64,000 nt of DNA from Nonomuraea maritima (GCF_900100395.1 NZ_FNFB01000027.1:1-64000), one strand, 5' to 3'. Counted from the first letter of the stretch, positions 53,355-62,920 are shown. Made by a program: numbers and translations. The notes: generated by a model from the sequence alone, not told the origin.

Positions 53355-54545
53355 ATGTCACACGTGAGCATGCCTACCCTGCGCCGGCAGCCGCTCGACC
53401 CGCCCGAGGAGGTCCTCCGGCTGCAGGAAGAGGGCCCGATACACCGCATGACGTTCGCCGACGGCCACCTCGGCTGGCTGGTGACGGGCTACTCGACCGC
53501 CCGCGCGGTGCTGGCCAGCCCGCACTTCTCGAACAGGCCGGAGACGATGCATCCGATCGTGCCGAGCCGGCTGGAGATCGCCAGGCGCGGAGTCCCCCCG
53601 GTGACGCGCGGCTTCTTCCTGCGCATGGACCCGCCCGACCACACCCGCTACCGCAAGCTGCTGACCGGGCAGTTCACCGTCCGCCGCATCAAGATGCTGG
53701 AACCGCGGATCGCCGAGATCACCGCGGCCTGCCTCGACGAGATGGAGGCCGCCGGAGGGCCCCTCGACCTCGTGGAGGCGTTCGCGCTGCCGATCCCGTC
53801 GCTGGTCATCTGCGAGCTGCTCGGTGTCCCGTACGAGGACCGCGCGCAGTTCCAGGTCGACAGCCAGATCTTGTTCAACCTCGAGACCGGCGCCGACGAA
53901 GCGCTGGCCGCGATCGGCAGGATCTCCGCCTACCTGCACGGGCTCATCCAGCACAAGCGCGAGACGCCGTCGGACGACCTGCTCAGCGGCCTCATCGAGG
54001 GCGGGGAACTCGACGACGAGGAGCTCATCGGGGTCAGCTTCCTGCTGCTGGTGGCCGGGCACGAGACGACCGCCAACATGCTGGGGCTCGGGACGTACGC
54101 GCTGCTCACCAACCCCGACCAGCTCGCCGCCATGCGCGACGACCCGTCGGTGGCGGAGAACGGCGTCGAGGAGCTCCTGCGCTACCTCACGATCATCCAC
54201 CTCGGCCCGCTGCGCACCGCGCTGGAGGACGTCGAGATCGAGGGCGCGCTCATCAAGGCGGGGGAGACGGTCGCCATGCATCTGCCCGTCGCCAACCGCG
54301 ACCCCGAGCGCTTCCCGGACGGCGACCGGCTCGACGTCACGAGGCCCGCCGGCGGTCACCTGTCCTTCGGCCACGGCATCCACCAGTGCCTCGGTCAGCA
54401 GCTGGCACGCGCGGAGATGCGCATCGCCTACCCGGCGCTGCTGCGCCGCCTGCCTGGCCTACGCTTGGCCGTATCACCGGAAGAGGTGCCGATGCGCTCC
54501 GACATGAGCATCTACGGAGTGCACCGCCTCCCTGTCACCTGGTAG
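53355..54545 (+). CDS. Cytochrome P450
   Basis: 396 residues, soluble bacterial class I P450. I-helix oxygen groove AGHETT at 234-239, ExxR with Glu273/Arg276, heme loop FGHGIHQCLG with Cys345. AAGGAG precedes the ATG. A ferredoxin gene follows four bases later, and a TetR regulator is divergent. Resembles CYP105-type drug or antibiotic hydroxylases; substrate unknown. Confidence 0.93.
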   Translation: MSHVSMPTLRRQPLDPPEEVLRLQEEGPIHRMTFADGHLGWLVTGYSTARAVLASPHFSNRPETMHPIVPSRLEIARRGVPPVTRGFFLRMDPPDHTRYRKLLTGQFTVRRIKMLEPRIAEITAACLDEMEAAGGPLDLVEAFALPIPSLVICELLGVPYEDRAQFQVDSQILFNLETGADEALAAIGRISAYLHGLIQHKRETPSDDLLSGLIEGGELDDEELIGVSFLLLVAGHETTANMLGLGTYALLTNPDQLAAMRDDPSVAENGVEELLRYLTIIHLGPLRTALEDVEIEGALIKAGETVAMHLPVANRDPERFPDGDRLDVTRPAGGHLSFGHGIHQCLGQQLARAEMRIAYPALLRRLPGLRLAVSPEEVPMRSDMSIYGVHRLPVTW

Positions 54546-54548
54546 GTC

Positions 54549-54743
54549 ATGATGAAGATCAAGGCAGATACGTCGGTGTGCATCGGCGCGGGCATGTGCG
54601 TGCTGACGGCGCCGGATGTGTTCGACCAGAGCGATGAGGACGGCACGGTGGTGCTCCTCCAGGAGTCGCCGCCCGAGGGCCAGGAGGAGGCCGTACGCCG
54701 CGCCGTGACCCTGTGCCCGTCCGGGGCGCTGTCGGTCGAGTGA
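54549..54743 (+). CDS. [3Fe-4S] ferredoxin
   Basis: 64 residues: cysteines 11, 17 and 56 (CX5C...CP) mark a three-iron cluster, the usual electron donor for actinomycete P450s. Three bases after the P450 stop, so it is surely the P450's partner. A dedicated reductase is not adjacent. ATG 54549 or 54552. Confidence 0.93.
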   Translation: MMKIKADTSVCIGAGMCVLTAPDVFDQSDEDGTVVLLQESPPEGQEEAVRRAVTLCPSGALSVE

Positions 54744-55493
54744 CCCGGCCCGGAGCGCGAGCAGCCGGACCGCTCCGCTCTGGGCAGCAGTCGGATTGCC
54801 CACGGGGATGAGCATGAGCACGTAACGGGCGCTGTGCAGTTTGCCGGCCGGACGGCCATCGACGGGGATACCGCGGGACGCGTGCCTTGTCGCGCCCTGA
54901 GGAACGCCGGACCGCGCGATGATCCGCACCGGACCGGGGCAGCAGCCATGTGACGCTGCGATCATCGCTCCTTGGGGGCACGCTCCTGGCGGCCCGTCCA
55001 CTTGCGAGTGACTTGGCCGGCTCCAGGGGCCGCAAGAAGGGCCTGCTGCGAGGGACGCTCTCCCCGTGCTCAGCCGGCGTGGCAGGACAACCCGAGGGGA
55101 CGATCCAAGGGGACGACCCGAGGGCTGCCCCGATTGCCAGGCGCGGTGCCGCTTGGTTACCGCTCCCGCTCTCAGACGCAGCTCGCCGCCGACGCGACAG
55201 GATCGCGGCGGCTTCCAGGCCACAGGACCGAGGCGTTGCTGCCTCAAGCCTTGACCCGCTCGTACGGCGCCTTGGCCCGCTCGTACGGCGCCTTGGCCCG
55301 CTCGTACGGCGCCTTGGCCCGCTCGTACGGCGCCTTGGCCCGCTCGTACGGCGCCTTGGCCCGGTCGTACGGCGCCTTGGGCCGTCTGCGGGCCCACGCC
55401 GGGTGTCCCCGCTGGCGTAGCTGGGGTCAGCCGCACGGCGCCCCGGCGGGGTCAGCCGTACGGCCGGCCGACGGGTTCGGTCGCTCCAGGTGG
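54744..55493. other. Non-coding gap with tandem repeats
   Basis: 750 bases lacking a credible gene; the frames open across it owe this to the 21-base period. It includes the 21-base array at 55261-55386 and copies of the HEPN gene end at 55423 and 55448. Confidence 0.6.
55261..55386. repeat. Six 21-base tandem repeats
   Basis: The unit CGTACGGCGCCTTGGCCCGCT begins at 55261, 55282, 55303, 55324, 55345 and 55366, nearly identical until the last copy. It contains the palindromes CGTACG and GGCGCC. All six frames stay open because 21 is divisible by three. Confidence 0.95.
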
Positions 55494-55940
55494 TCAGCCC
55501 GCGAGCGGGACGTCCACCGGGAGCTGGGGCTGCGAAGCGATGCCCAGGAGGTCTTCGACGAGCGTCACGAACGTCTCCGCCTCGGCCAGGATCTCCTCGG
55601 CGTCGGACGCGCTGACGCGGCGCACCATGCCGGCCTCGGCGGCGGCACGCTTGTCGGCCGTCGTCGAGAAGTAGGCGGCCCACTCGGCCAGCGCGGGCTC
55701 GGCCTCGGGGAGCAGTTCCCATGCGCTGCGCAGCCGCCGCCGGCGCCCCTCCATGGGGCGGGGACGCGCGGCCAGGAGCGCCGCCGCCGCTCTCAACGCG
55801 GCCAGATGGGCGGCCACGAAGCGGGACGCCGGGGTGCGTGCGCCGGCAGCCTCCGCCAGGCAGGAGCGTGAATCAGTCAGATGTGCCCGAACCGCCGGCG
55901 ACAGCCGGGGCCCGGGCGTGTCTCTAGGCCGTGGTGCCAT
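55494..55940 (-). CDS. SAV_6107-type HEPN protein
   Basis: 148 residues, all helical, with RFVAAHLAALRAAAALLA near 40, RSAWELLPEAEPALAEWAAYF near 70 and DAEEILAEAETFVTLVEDLLG near 113, the actinobacterial SAV_6107 HEPN family. HEPN folds often act as nucleases or nucleotidyltransferase partners, but the RX4-6H motif is not evident here. AAGGAGG lies eight bases before the ATG. No toxin-antitoxin partner is adjacent. Confidence 0.85.
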   Translation of the reverse strand: MAPRPRDTPGPRLSPAVRAHLTDSRSCLAEAAGARTPASRFVAAHLAALRAAAALLAARPRPMEGRRRRLRSAWELLPEAEPALAEWAAYFSTTADKRAAAEAGMVRRVSASDAEEILAEAETFVTLVEDLLGIASQPQLPVDVPLAG

Positions 55941-56740
55941 GTTGCGCGCCTCCTTGGATGCGTGGGCGGCTGTCCGGCGTCTGCGCCGATGGAGTCAACA
56001 ATCGCAGACGCCACCGACATTTCCGCCGGGCAGGCCGGACGAGGAGCTTCCCCTCTCCCCGTCCGGCCAGGACACGCCCTTTCGTCTCCGCCGACGACGA
56101 GGACGTGCCCTTCGCCCGTGGAGCCCGGCCGCGGGCGTCACTTGGGGGAAGCGAACGGCCCACGACCAGGTCCTCGTGACGCTGAGCCGCGAGCCTCACC
56201 GTCACAGGTCGAACATAATTTCGAGCAGGCTGCCGTGTCAACCATTTCACGAACACGGGTTCGATGACCATGAACGACCAGGGACGCGACGGACAACGTC
56301 ACGCCCGCTCCTGGCATCCCGCTGACGTGCCTCGGCCGAGGGTGCCGGATTCACGGAGCCTCAGCCGGCCGGGCACAGCTGACCGCGCCCGCCTGACTCC
56401 CCGCTGACGACGCCCGGCCGACGGCGCCGGCAGGGATCGTGGGGTGCGCCACCGCCTCCGTGGTGTCCGGTTCGCATCAGGGCGCCGCCGGGCAGTCGGA
56501 GCCTGGACCCGCCCGAAGGCGCTTCGACCGACGAAGCCCAGCGGACGTAGCAGGGGGAGAGCGCGTGATGCGGCACCACCTCCCTGCCGTCCGGGTCGCA
56601 AGCGGCGAAACGCCACTGGGCCAGCTCCCGGTCCGGACGCCGCTGCGACGGATCGCGTTCCGGGAACCACTGCGACGGTCGCCCCTCGTTGGCGTGGCGG
56701 CGGGGCCGGTCGGCGAGGACGGCGATGGGTTGCTGAGGCT

Positions 56741-56883
56741 GCTCGAACGCGGCCGGGTAGATGCAGGCCGCTTGAACGTGGCTGGGTAGATGGCAGGCTG
56801 CTTGAGCGTGGGCGGGTGACGGCGGGTCGCTTGAACGCGGCCGGATGGACGGCAGGCCGCTAGAGCGTGGCCGGGTCTTCGGC
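56741..56883. repeat. Five degenerate 29-30-base tandem repeats
   Basis: Copies beginning GCTTGAACGTGGCCGGGTAG (variants) start at 56741, 56770, 56800, 56829 and 56859. Confidence 0.8.
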
Positions 56884-57332
56884 TGATGGCGTGACGGTGC
56901 TGGTGAAGTGCGCGTACTGACGCAGGCTCCGGGTTCGACCGGCGAGTTCGAGTTGGCCTGGTGACTCGGGCGTTTCCTTGCAGCCTTCAGCCTCGTACTG
57001 GTCGACGGGCCGAGCGCGGGTCGGCTGAGCGGCCGTGTCCGACTTCTGCCGAGCCGCGGGTCAGTGCCGAGCCTTGGGCCCATATGTCTAGCCAGGGGCC
57101 GAGGTGTCGGGCGCTTGAGAGCGGGCTGTTCGGGTGGTGTGGGGAGCCATCAAGCTCGGGTCGGAGCATTTCGGCCGGCTCGGCTCTCGGGCTCATGCCG
57201 AAGCCGCGAAGAACGCGAGCAGGGCCTCTATGGCGAGCGGGGGCGCCGAAGACGTCGCCGACGAAGCTCGCGCCTGAAGCGGTGGGCTTGTGCGCGTGCC
57301 GACGCCTGCCCGACGTCGTGGCTCATAGGCAG

Positions 57333-57540
57333 GTCAACGGCTTGTGTCCGGGGTCGTGCTCATGAGCGCGTCAACGGCTTGTGCCCGGGGACGTGGCTGG
57401 TGCCCGAGATCGTGGCTCGCGTAGGCCGCGGCTCGTGTCCGAGGTTCGGCCTGCTTGGACGCTGTGCTGAATGTCCGAAGTCGTGGTTCGCGTGGGCCGT
57501 CGCCGGTGTCCGAGGTCGTGACTTGCGTGGGGTGCGGGGT
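57333..57540. repeat. Degenerate 35-37-base tandem repeats
   Basis: GTCAACGGCTTGTG occurs at 57333 and 57370, and GTGTCCGAGGTCGTGGCTCG-type units start at 57400, 57435, 57471 and 57506. Confidence 0.75.
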
Positions 57541-57895
57541 CGCCGGGCCGGGCATGTCCGGGCATTCGATGTCATGCCGAGCAGCGCGGGGCATGTCTGC
57601 GGCCCGACGCCGAGACCATGTCGGGGACCAGGGCCGTGGTGCTTCACGATCGCCCGCAGGTCGATTACCGACCGGCAGCGCGGCGAGTACGTCCTGAGAT
57701 GCCCGGAACTTGCGCCAGGTTCAGGGTTGTGGGGCCGAGACCTGGGTCATGGCCTCAGAGGTGCTGAGGTGCGGTTGTGGGTTGGGGCCCCGGGGCTCGG
57801 GTCCGGAGGGTGGGGCTGGTGAGCCTTGGGTCGGGGTCGAGCCTCGGGGCGGTGTCAACAGAGCCGTGGGGTGGCGTTCGAGATCTGCGGCAGAA

Positions 57896-58390
57896 CTAGA
57901 ACGACTCGACGGCCCGGCGGGCCTCGGCGTCGAGCACGCCCCAGCTGATCAGCTCCTCGGTCAGCTCACTGGGCGACTTGTCATAGATCACCGCAAGGGA
58001 GCGCAGGTCTTCCTGGCGGATCGACAGCACCTTGCCGTTGTAGTCGCCACGCTGGCTCTGGATGGTGGCGGCGTACCGGGCAAGGGCTCCGGCCTTCTCC
58101 TTCGGCAGGGTCGCCAGCCGCTCCAGGTCGATCACAAGTTTGGGTGTCGGCCCGAGCGGGCTGGGGGCGGCGCCGCCCGGCAGCAGCTCGGAAACGGGCA
58201 CTCCGTAGAAGTCGGCAAGTTCGGCAAGCTTCTGCACGGTCACGGCACGGTCGCCGCGCTCGTACGAGCCCACGACAACGGCCTTCCACCTGCCACGCGA
58301 CTTCTCTTCGACTCCGTGCAGGGACAGACCCTGCTGGGTGCGGATGGCGCGGAGTCTCGCACCCAGCGACTTTGCGTATTCAGACGGCAT
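57896..58390 (-). CDS. bldD: BldD, c-di-GMP-dependent developmental regulator
   Basis: 164 residues. N-terminal XRE helix-turn-helix (about 6-70; LRAIRTQQGLSLHGVEEKS, GSYERGDRAV, LAELADFYGVPV) and a C-terminal c-di-GMP domain. The binding signature is Arg114-Gly-Asp116, eight residues, Arg125-Gln-Glu127-Asp128; contact residues are kept while Asp127 of Streptomyces is Glu. In Streptomyces the ligand-bound dimer represses sporulation genes and itself. ATG at 58390; the longer frame to 58690 is not coding. A BldD-box-like site lies 148 bases upstream. Confidence 0.95.
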   Translation of the reverse strand: MPSEYAKSLGARLRAIRTQQGLSLHGVEEKSRGRWKAVVVGSYERGDRAVTVQKLAELADFYGVPVSELLPGGAAPSPLGPTPKLVIDLERLATLPKEKAGALARYAATIQSQRGDYNGKVLSIRQEDLRSLAVIYDKSPSELTEELISWGVLDAEARRAVESF

Positions 58391-58537
58391 CGTGTGGCCC
58401 CCGGCTCTCGTATGTATCGCTCTCAGTAGATTGTGCTCCCTTGTGGCGAATGCCCGAGCCACCGGGGGGTCTGGTGCCGGGTTAGGCACCATCGGTAGCC
58501 ATGGCCCTGGGTTTACCCCAGATCGCCACGCGGAGTG

Positions 58538-58552
58538 GTTACGCACAGTGAC
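58538..58552. promoter_or_regulatory. BldD-box-like palindrome upstream of bldD
   Basis: GTTACGCACAGTGAC fits the published BldD consensus (nTnACnC[A/T]GnGTnAn, as I recall it) at all but one fixed position. It suggests autoregulation, as in Streptomyces. Confidence 0.5.
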
Positions 58553-58691
58553 GGTAAAGGGGTGGGCGCCTGAGGTCAAGCTGATTGGAAAAAAGATGCC
58601 GAATCCGGTCCGGCGTAGAACGCGTGGAACGCCCGTGATGCCCCATTGGTCGGGGCGTTCTAGGCGGGTTTGACGGGGAAATCGTCCCATG

Positions 58692-59552
58692 TCAGAGCTG
58701 CCGGGTCAGAACCATGACGGGGCACGGCGCGGCCTTGACGATCTTGATCGAGGTGTCGCCGAGGAAGACCCGCCGAAGTGGCCCGCTGCCGCTGGAACCG
58801 CATATGATCATCTCGCCGGGCAGCCATGAGGTCGTCCCGAGCGCCTGGGCGACCGTCCGTCCTTCCAGCACCTCGACCTCGACCTCCGAACGCCGCCGCG
58901 GCCCACGCGCGGCGAGCCGGAGATCGGCCGCCGCCCGGTCGCTCAGCCGCGTCAGCAGGTCCCTCTCGGCGCCCCCGCGCGCGCCGACCACCAGCGTGAC
59001 CAGCCGCAGGGGCACGCCGAGCGCCGCGGTCGTGCGGACCGCGGCCCTGACCGCGGCCTCGCAGCCACGGCTGCGGCGGTAGGCCACCGTGATGCGTTCG
59101 AACGCCTCAGGCGGATCGTCCCCGTAGCCGCGCGGCGCGAGCAGGACCGGCACGGAGGAGGCGTGCAACAGCTGGTCGGCGGTGCTGCCCAGCGTGATGC
59201 GCCCCCTCGCGCCACCGGGGGCAGAGCCGATCACGACGGCGTCGGCGCCGCGCCTGCGCGCCAGCTCCATCAGCCCCCGGCCGCTGCCGCGACGGAAATG
59301 GGCGACGTACTCGGCGTCGTCGCCGGCCAGCTCCCTGGCCTGGGCGAGCGCCGCGGCGGCCGCCTCACGCAGGTACGCCCGCCAGGCCCACTCCTCGGCC
59401 TTCGCGGGCCCGGGCGCGGACCAGGCCAGCGGCTGCACGTTCGCCACGGTCAGGCGGCCCCGCGTGCTCCGCTTGAGCAGCAGGGCCAGGGCCAGGGCGT
59501 CGCGGCCCCGGTCATCCGGTACGTAACCGGCCAGCACGTTCTCAGGCGCCAT
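58692..59552 (-). CDS. Universal stress protein, two Usp domains
   Basis: 286 residues: two UspA-like domains (about 1-145 and 150-286), each ending in a nucleotide-loop variant (GSAPGGARGRITLGS; GSSGSGPLRRVFLGD). Its ATG overlaps the permease stop (TGATG), so it is the last gene of the arginine deiminase operon. This links arginine fermentation to stress or low-oxygen response (inference). Confidence 0.88.
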   Translation of the reverse strand: MAPENVLAGYVPDDRGRDALALALLLKRSTRGRLTVANVQPLAWSAPGPAKAEEWAWRAYLREAAAAALAQARELAGDDAEYVAHFRRGSGRGLMELARRRGADAVVIGSAPGGARGRITLGSTADQLLHASSVPVLLAPRGYGDDPPEAFERITVAYRRSRGCEAAVRAAVRTTAALGVPLRLVTLVVGARGGAERDLLTRLSDRAAADLRLAARGPRRRSEVEVEVLEGRTVAQALGTTSWLPGEMIICGSSGSGPLRRVFLGDTSIKIVKAAPCPVMVLTRQL

Positions 59553-60970
59553 CAGCCCACCTCGGCATTCAGCCGCGAATGGCGGTAGCCGTACAGGAAA
59601 TAGCAGATCAGACCGACGAGCATCCACAGCGTGAACGCCAGCCAGGTCGTGCCGCCCAGGCCCGCCATCAGCAGCAGGCACATGACCGCGCCGAGCACCG
59701 GAGTGGCGGGGAAGATCGGCACGCGGAAGCCGCGCGGCAGGTCGGGACGGCGGTGGCGCAGCACGAGCACGCCCACGTTGACGATGGCGAAGGCGAACAG
59801 CGTGCCGATGCTGGTCGCCTCGGCGAGCTGCCCCAGTGGCACCAGCCCGGCCAGTACGGACACGAACGCCGCCACGATGACGGTGTTGGCGACCGGCACC
59901 CGCCGGCGGCCCACCCGCTGGAAGACACGCGGCACGAGCCCGTCACGCGACATCGCGAACAGGATGCGCGTCTGCCCGTACAGGACGGTGAGCACGACGC
60001 TCGCGATCGCGACGACCGCGCCGAACGACACGACGAGGCCCGGCCAGGTGGCGCCCACGGCCAGGTCGGCGATGTGCGACAGGCTCGCCTCGGCGCCTTC
60101 CTCCTCGAAGTCCGTCCACGGCAGCGCGCCGACGGCCGCGAGGGCCACCAGCACGTAGACGGCCGTCACGACGGCCAGGGACAGCACGATCGCCAGCGGC
60201 AGGTCGCGCCGCGGGTTCCTGGCCTCCTCGCCGGCCGTCGAGGCCGCGTCGAAGCCGATGTAGGAGAAGAAGACCTGCGAGGCGGCCGCCGTGACGCCGG
60301 CCACCCCCATGGGGACGAACGGATCGAGGTTCCCCGCGTCGAACGCCGTGAACGCCACCGCGCAGAAGAACAGCAGCACCGCGATCTTGACGAGCACGAG
60401 GACGGCGTTCGCCGTGGCGCTCTCGGAGGTGCCGCGCAGCAGCAGCCACGTGGCCAGCACCACGATGGCGATCGCGGTCACGTTGACCACGCCGCCGTCC
60501 TGACCGGGGGAGCGGGTGACCGCGTCGGGCAGCGCGACGCCGAACAGCGAGTGCAGGAACGCGTTCAGGTACTCGCCCCAGCCCACCGCGACGGCCGCCA
60601 CGGACACGGCGTACTCCAGCATCAGGCACCAGCCGCACACCCAGGCGACCAGCTCGCCCAGCGTCGCGTACGCGTACGAGTAGGACGAGCCGGACACCGG
60701 GATCGTCCCGGCCAGCTCGGCGTACGACAGCGCCGACAGCAGCGCGGTGACGGCCGCGAGCGTGAACGACAGCACCACCGCCGGACCCGCCTTCGGCACC
60801 GCCTGCCCGAGGATGACGAAGATGCCGGTGCCCAGCGTCGCGCCGACGCTGAACAGCGTCAGCTGCCACAGCGACATCGTGCGCCGCAGCTCGCCGCCCT
60901 CGCCGCGGCCGCCCTCGGCGACGATCCGCTCGGTCGGTTTGGTACGGAGCAGCCGCTCCGCCACTGGCAT
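59552..60970 (-). CDS. APC-family amino acid permease
   Basis: 472 residues, about 12 hydrophobic segments, with VGATLGTGIFVILG near 42 and the cationic amino acid transporter (YfnA/CAT) blocks FFSYIGFDAASTAGEEARNP near 240. Nine bases downstream of arcC; probably takes up arginine or exchanges it for ornithine. GGAGCGCGAG precedes the ATG. Confidence 0.9.
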   Translation of the reverse strand: MPVAERLLRTKPTERIVAEGGRGEGGELRRTMSLWQLTLFSVGATLGTGIFVILGQAVPKAGPAVVLSFTLAAVTALLSALSYAELAGTIPVSGSSYSYAYATLGELVAWVCGWCLMLEYAVSVAAVAVGWGEYLNAFLHSLFGVALPDAVTRSPGQDGGVVNVTAIAIVVLATWLLLRGTSESATANAVLVLVKIAVLLFFCAVAFTAFDAGNLDPFVPMGVAGVTAAASQVFFSYIGFDAASTAGEEARNPRRDLPLAIVLSLAVVTAVYVLVALAAVGALPWTDFEEEGAEASLSHIADLAVGATWPGLVVSFGAVVAIASVVLTVLYGQTRILFAMSRDGLVPRVFQRVGRRRVPVANTVIVAAFVSVLAGLVPLGQLAEATSIGTLFAFAIVNVGVLVLRHRRPDLPRGFRVPIFPATPVLGAVMCLLLMAGLGGTTWLAFTLWMLVGLICYFLYGYRHSRLNAEVG

Positions 60971-60979
60971 CTCGCGCTC

Positions 60980-61915
60980 CTACAGGGTGCTCGTCAGCGG
61001 CCACCTGCCGTTGGGCGTGACGATCGTCCCCGCCGTGCCGGCGAGGATGCGCTCGGCCTCCTCCAGGCTGCCGATCGCGGCCATGTCGCCGGTCGTCTCC
61101 ACGAACCTGCAGGCCGCCTCCACCTTCGGCCCCATCGAGCCGTCAGGGAAGGGTAGGGCCCGCAGCTCGTGCGGCGTGGTGTGGCCGATCTCCGACTCCT
61201 GCGGCGTGCCGAAGTCGCGCATCACGCGCGGCACGTCCGTCAGGCTGAGGAACGCGTCGCACTCCAGGGCCTCGGCCAGCATCGACGCGGAACGGTCCTT
61301 GTCGACGACGGCCTCCACACCGGCCAGCCGGCCGAGCTCGTCGCGGACGACGGGGATGCCGCCGCCGCCCGCGCACACCACGATCACGCCCTGCCCGATC
61401 ATCCGCCGGATCAGGCGGGTCTCCACGATGCGCTGCGGGACGGGGGAGGGCACCACGCGCCGCCACTGGCTCCCGTCGGGCCGTACCGTCCAGCCGCGCT
61501 CGGCGGCCAGCTTCTCGGCCTCCTCCCGCTCGTAGACCGGGCCGACGAACTTGGTGGGGTTCGCGAACGCCGGGTCGACGGCCGTGACCAGCGTCTGCGT
61601 GACCATGGCGAGGACCTGCCGGCCGGGCAGCGCGTTCTGCAGTGCCTGCTGCATCCAGTAGCCGATCATGCCCTGCGTCTGCGCGCCCAGCACGTCGAAC
61701 GGGTACGGCCTGCTCAGCGCCGGGTCGGCGGCGCTCTCCAGGGCCAGCATGCCCACCTGGGGGCCGTTGCCGTGGGTGATGACCAACTCGTGCTCGCCCG
61801 CCAGCCGGGCGAGCGTCTTGACGGCCGTACGGACGTTGGCGACCTGCACGTCGGCGTCCGGCTTCTCGCCGCGCCTCAGCACCGCGTTGCCGCCCAGTGC
61901 CACGATGACCCGCAT
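60980..61915 (-). CDS. arcC: Carbamate kinase
   Basis: 311 residues of the amino acid kinase fold: VALGGNAVLRRGE near 5, THGNGPQVG near 45, VCAGGGGIPVV near 200 and EAVVDKDRSASMLA near 217. Makes ATP from carbamoyl phosphate and ADP, the energy-yielding step of the arginine deiminase pathway. Its ATG abuts the arcB stop. Confidence 0.95.
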   Translation of the reverse strand: MRVIVALGGNAVLRRGEKPDADVQVANVRTAVKTLARLAGEHELVITHGNGPQVGMLALESAADPALSRPYPFDVLGAQTQGMIGYWMQQALQNALPGRQVLAMVTQTLVTAVDPAFANPTKFVGPVYEREEAEKLAAERGWTVRPDGSQWRRVVPSPVPQRIVETRLIRRMIGQGVIVVCAGGGGIPVVRDELGRLAGVEAVVDKDRSASMLAEALECDAFLSLTDVPRVMRDFGTPQESEIGHTTPHELRALPFPDGSMGPKVEAACRFVETTGDMAAIGSLEEAERILAGTAGTIVTPNGRWPLTSTL

Positions 61916-62920
61916 TCAGCCTCCCAGCGTGGCGACCATGATCGCCTTGATCGTGTGGAGCCGGTTCTCGGCCTGGTCGAAGACGATCGAGCGCGGCGAC
62001 TCGAAGACGCTCTCGGTCACCTCCAGCGCGTCGAGCCCCGTCCGGTCGAAGATCTCCCGCCCGATGCGCGTCTGCGGGTTGTGCAGGGCGGGCAGGCAGT
62101 GCATGAACCGCACGCCTGGATTGCCGGTCGACTCGACCACCAGGTCGTTGACCTGGTACGGCAGCAGCAGCTTGATCCGTTCGTCCCACACCTCGGCCGG
62201 CTCGCCCATGGACACCCACACGTCGGTGTAGAGGAAGTCGACGCCCTTGACCCCGTCCGGCACGTCGTCGGTCAGGGTGATGCGGGCCCCGGTCGCCGCG
62301 GCCAGCTCACCGGCCGGCTTGAGCGCGAGGTCGGGGTCGGGCCACAGGGCCTTGGGGCCGACGATCCGCACGTCCATGCCGAACATGGCCCCGGCCACGA
62401 GCAGGGACTGCCCGACGTTGTTGCGCGCGTCGCCGAGGTAGGCGAAGGACAGCTCGCGCAGCGGCCGGCCGGCGTGCTCGCGCATGGTGAGCAGGTCGGC
62501 CAGCGTCTGCGTCGGGTGCCACTCGTCGGTGAGGCCGTTCCACACCGGCACGCCGGCCAGCGCCGCCAGCTCCTCGACGCGCGACTGCGCGCCGCCGCGG
62601 TACTGGATGCCGTCGAACATCCGCCCGAGCACCCGCGCGGTGTCGCCGACCGACTCCTTGTGGCCGAGCTGCGAGTCCGCCGGATCGAGGCACGTCACGT
62701 GCGCGCCCTGCTCGCGGGCGGCGACCTCGAAGGCGCAGCGCGTCCGCGTGGAGGCCTTCTCGAAGACCAGCGCGATGTGCCTGCCGCGCAGCCGCCGCGC
62801 CTCGCGGCGGGCCCGCCGCGAGGCCTTCAGCTCGGCCGACAGGCTCAGCAGGTGTCCGAGCTCCTCGGGTGTGAAGTCGAGTTCCTTGAGGAAGCTGCGG
62901 TGACGCAGGTCGACAGCCAT
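61916..62920 (-). CDS. arcB: Ornithine carbamoyltransferase (catabolic)
   Basis: 334 residues. Carbamoyl phosphate site STRTR near 57, DEWHPTQ near 135 and the ornithine loop HCLPALHN near 272. In this operon it runs towards phosphorolysis of citrulline. The spacing (15 bases after arcA, none before arcC) marks one transcript. Confidence 0.95.
   Translation of the reverse strand: MAVDLRHRSFLKELDFTPEELGHLLSLSAELKASRRARREARRLRGRHIALVFEKASTRTRCAFEVAAREQGAHVTCLDPADSQLGHKESVGDTARVLGRMFDGIQYRGGAQSRVEELAALAGVPVWNGLTDEWHPTQTLADLLTMREHAGRPLRELSFAYLGDARNNVGQSLLVAGAMFGMDVRIVGPKALWPDPDLALKPAGELAAATGARITLTDDVPDGVKGVDFLYTDVWVSMGEPAEVWDERIKLLLPYQVNDLVVESTGNPGVRFMHCLPALHNPQTRIGREIFDRTGLDALEVTESVFESPRSIVFDQAENRLHTIKAIMVATLGG

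Larger units (their letters stand above)
55941..57895. other. Long non-coding, repeat-rich gap
   Basis: Almost 2 kb between the HEPN gene and bldD. Open frames are low-complexity and lack ribosome sites. The 3' two thirds contain two families of degenerate tandem repeats (56741-56883 and 57333-57540). The remainder looks featureless. Confidence 0.6.

Noticed and set aside
55261..55386. CRISPR array
   Set aside because: The 21-base units are contiguous with no spacers and no cas genes are near.
54474..55436. Minus-strand frame through the same array
   Set aside because: It overlaps the P450 and ferredoxin genes antisense and is open only because of the repeat period.
54972..55871. 299-residue repeat protein on the plus strand
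   Set aside because: Frames on both strands are equally open through the 21-base array, there is no ribosome site, and it overlaps the HEPN gene antisense.
56361..57083. 240-residue minus-strand frame
   Set aside because: Composition is Arg/Pro/Ser-rich, the repeats are nucleotide repeats, and no ribosome site or family resemblance is seen.
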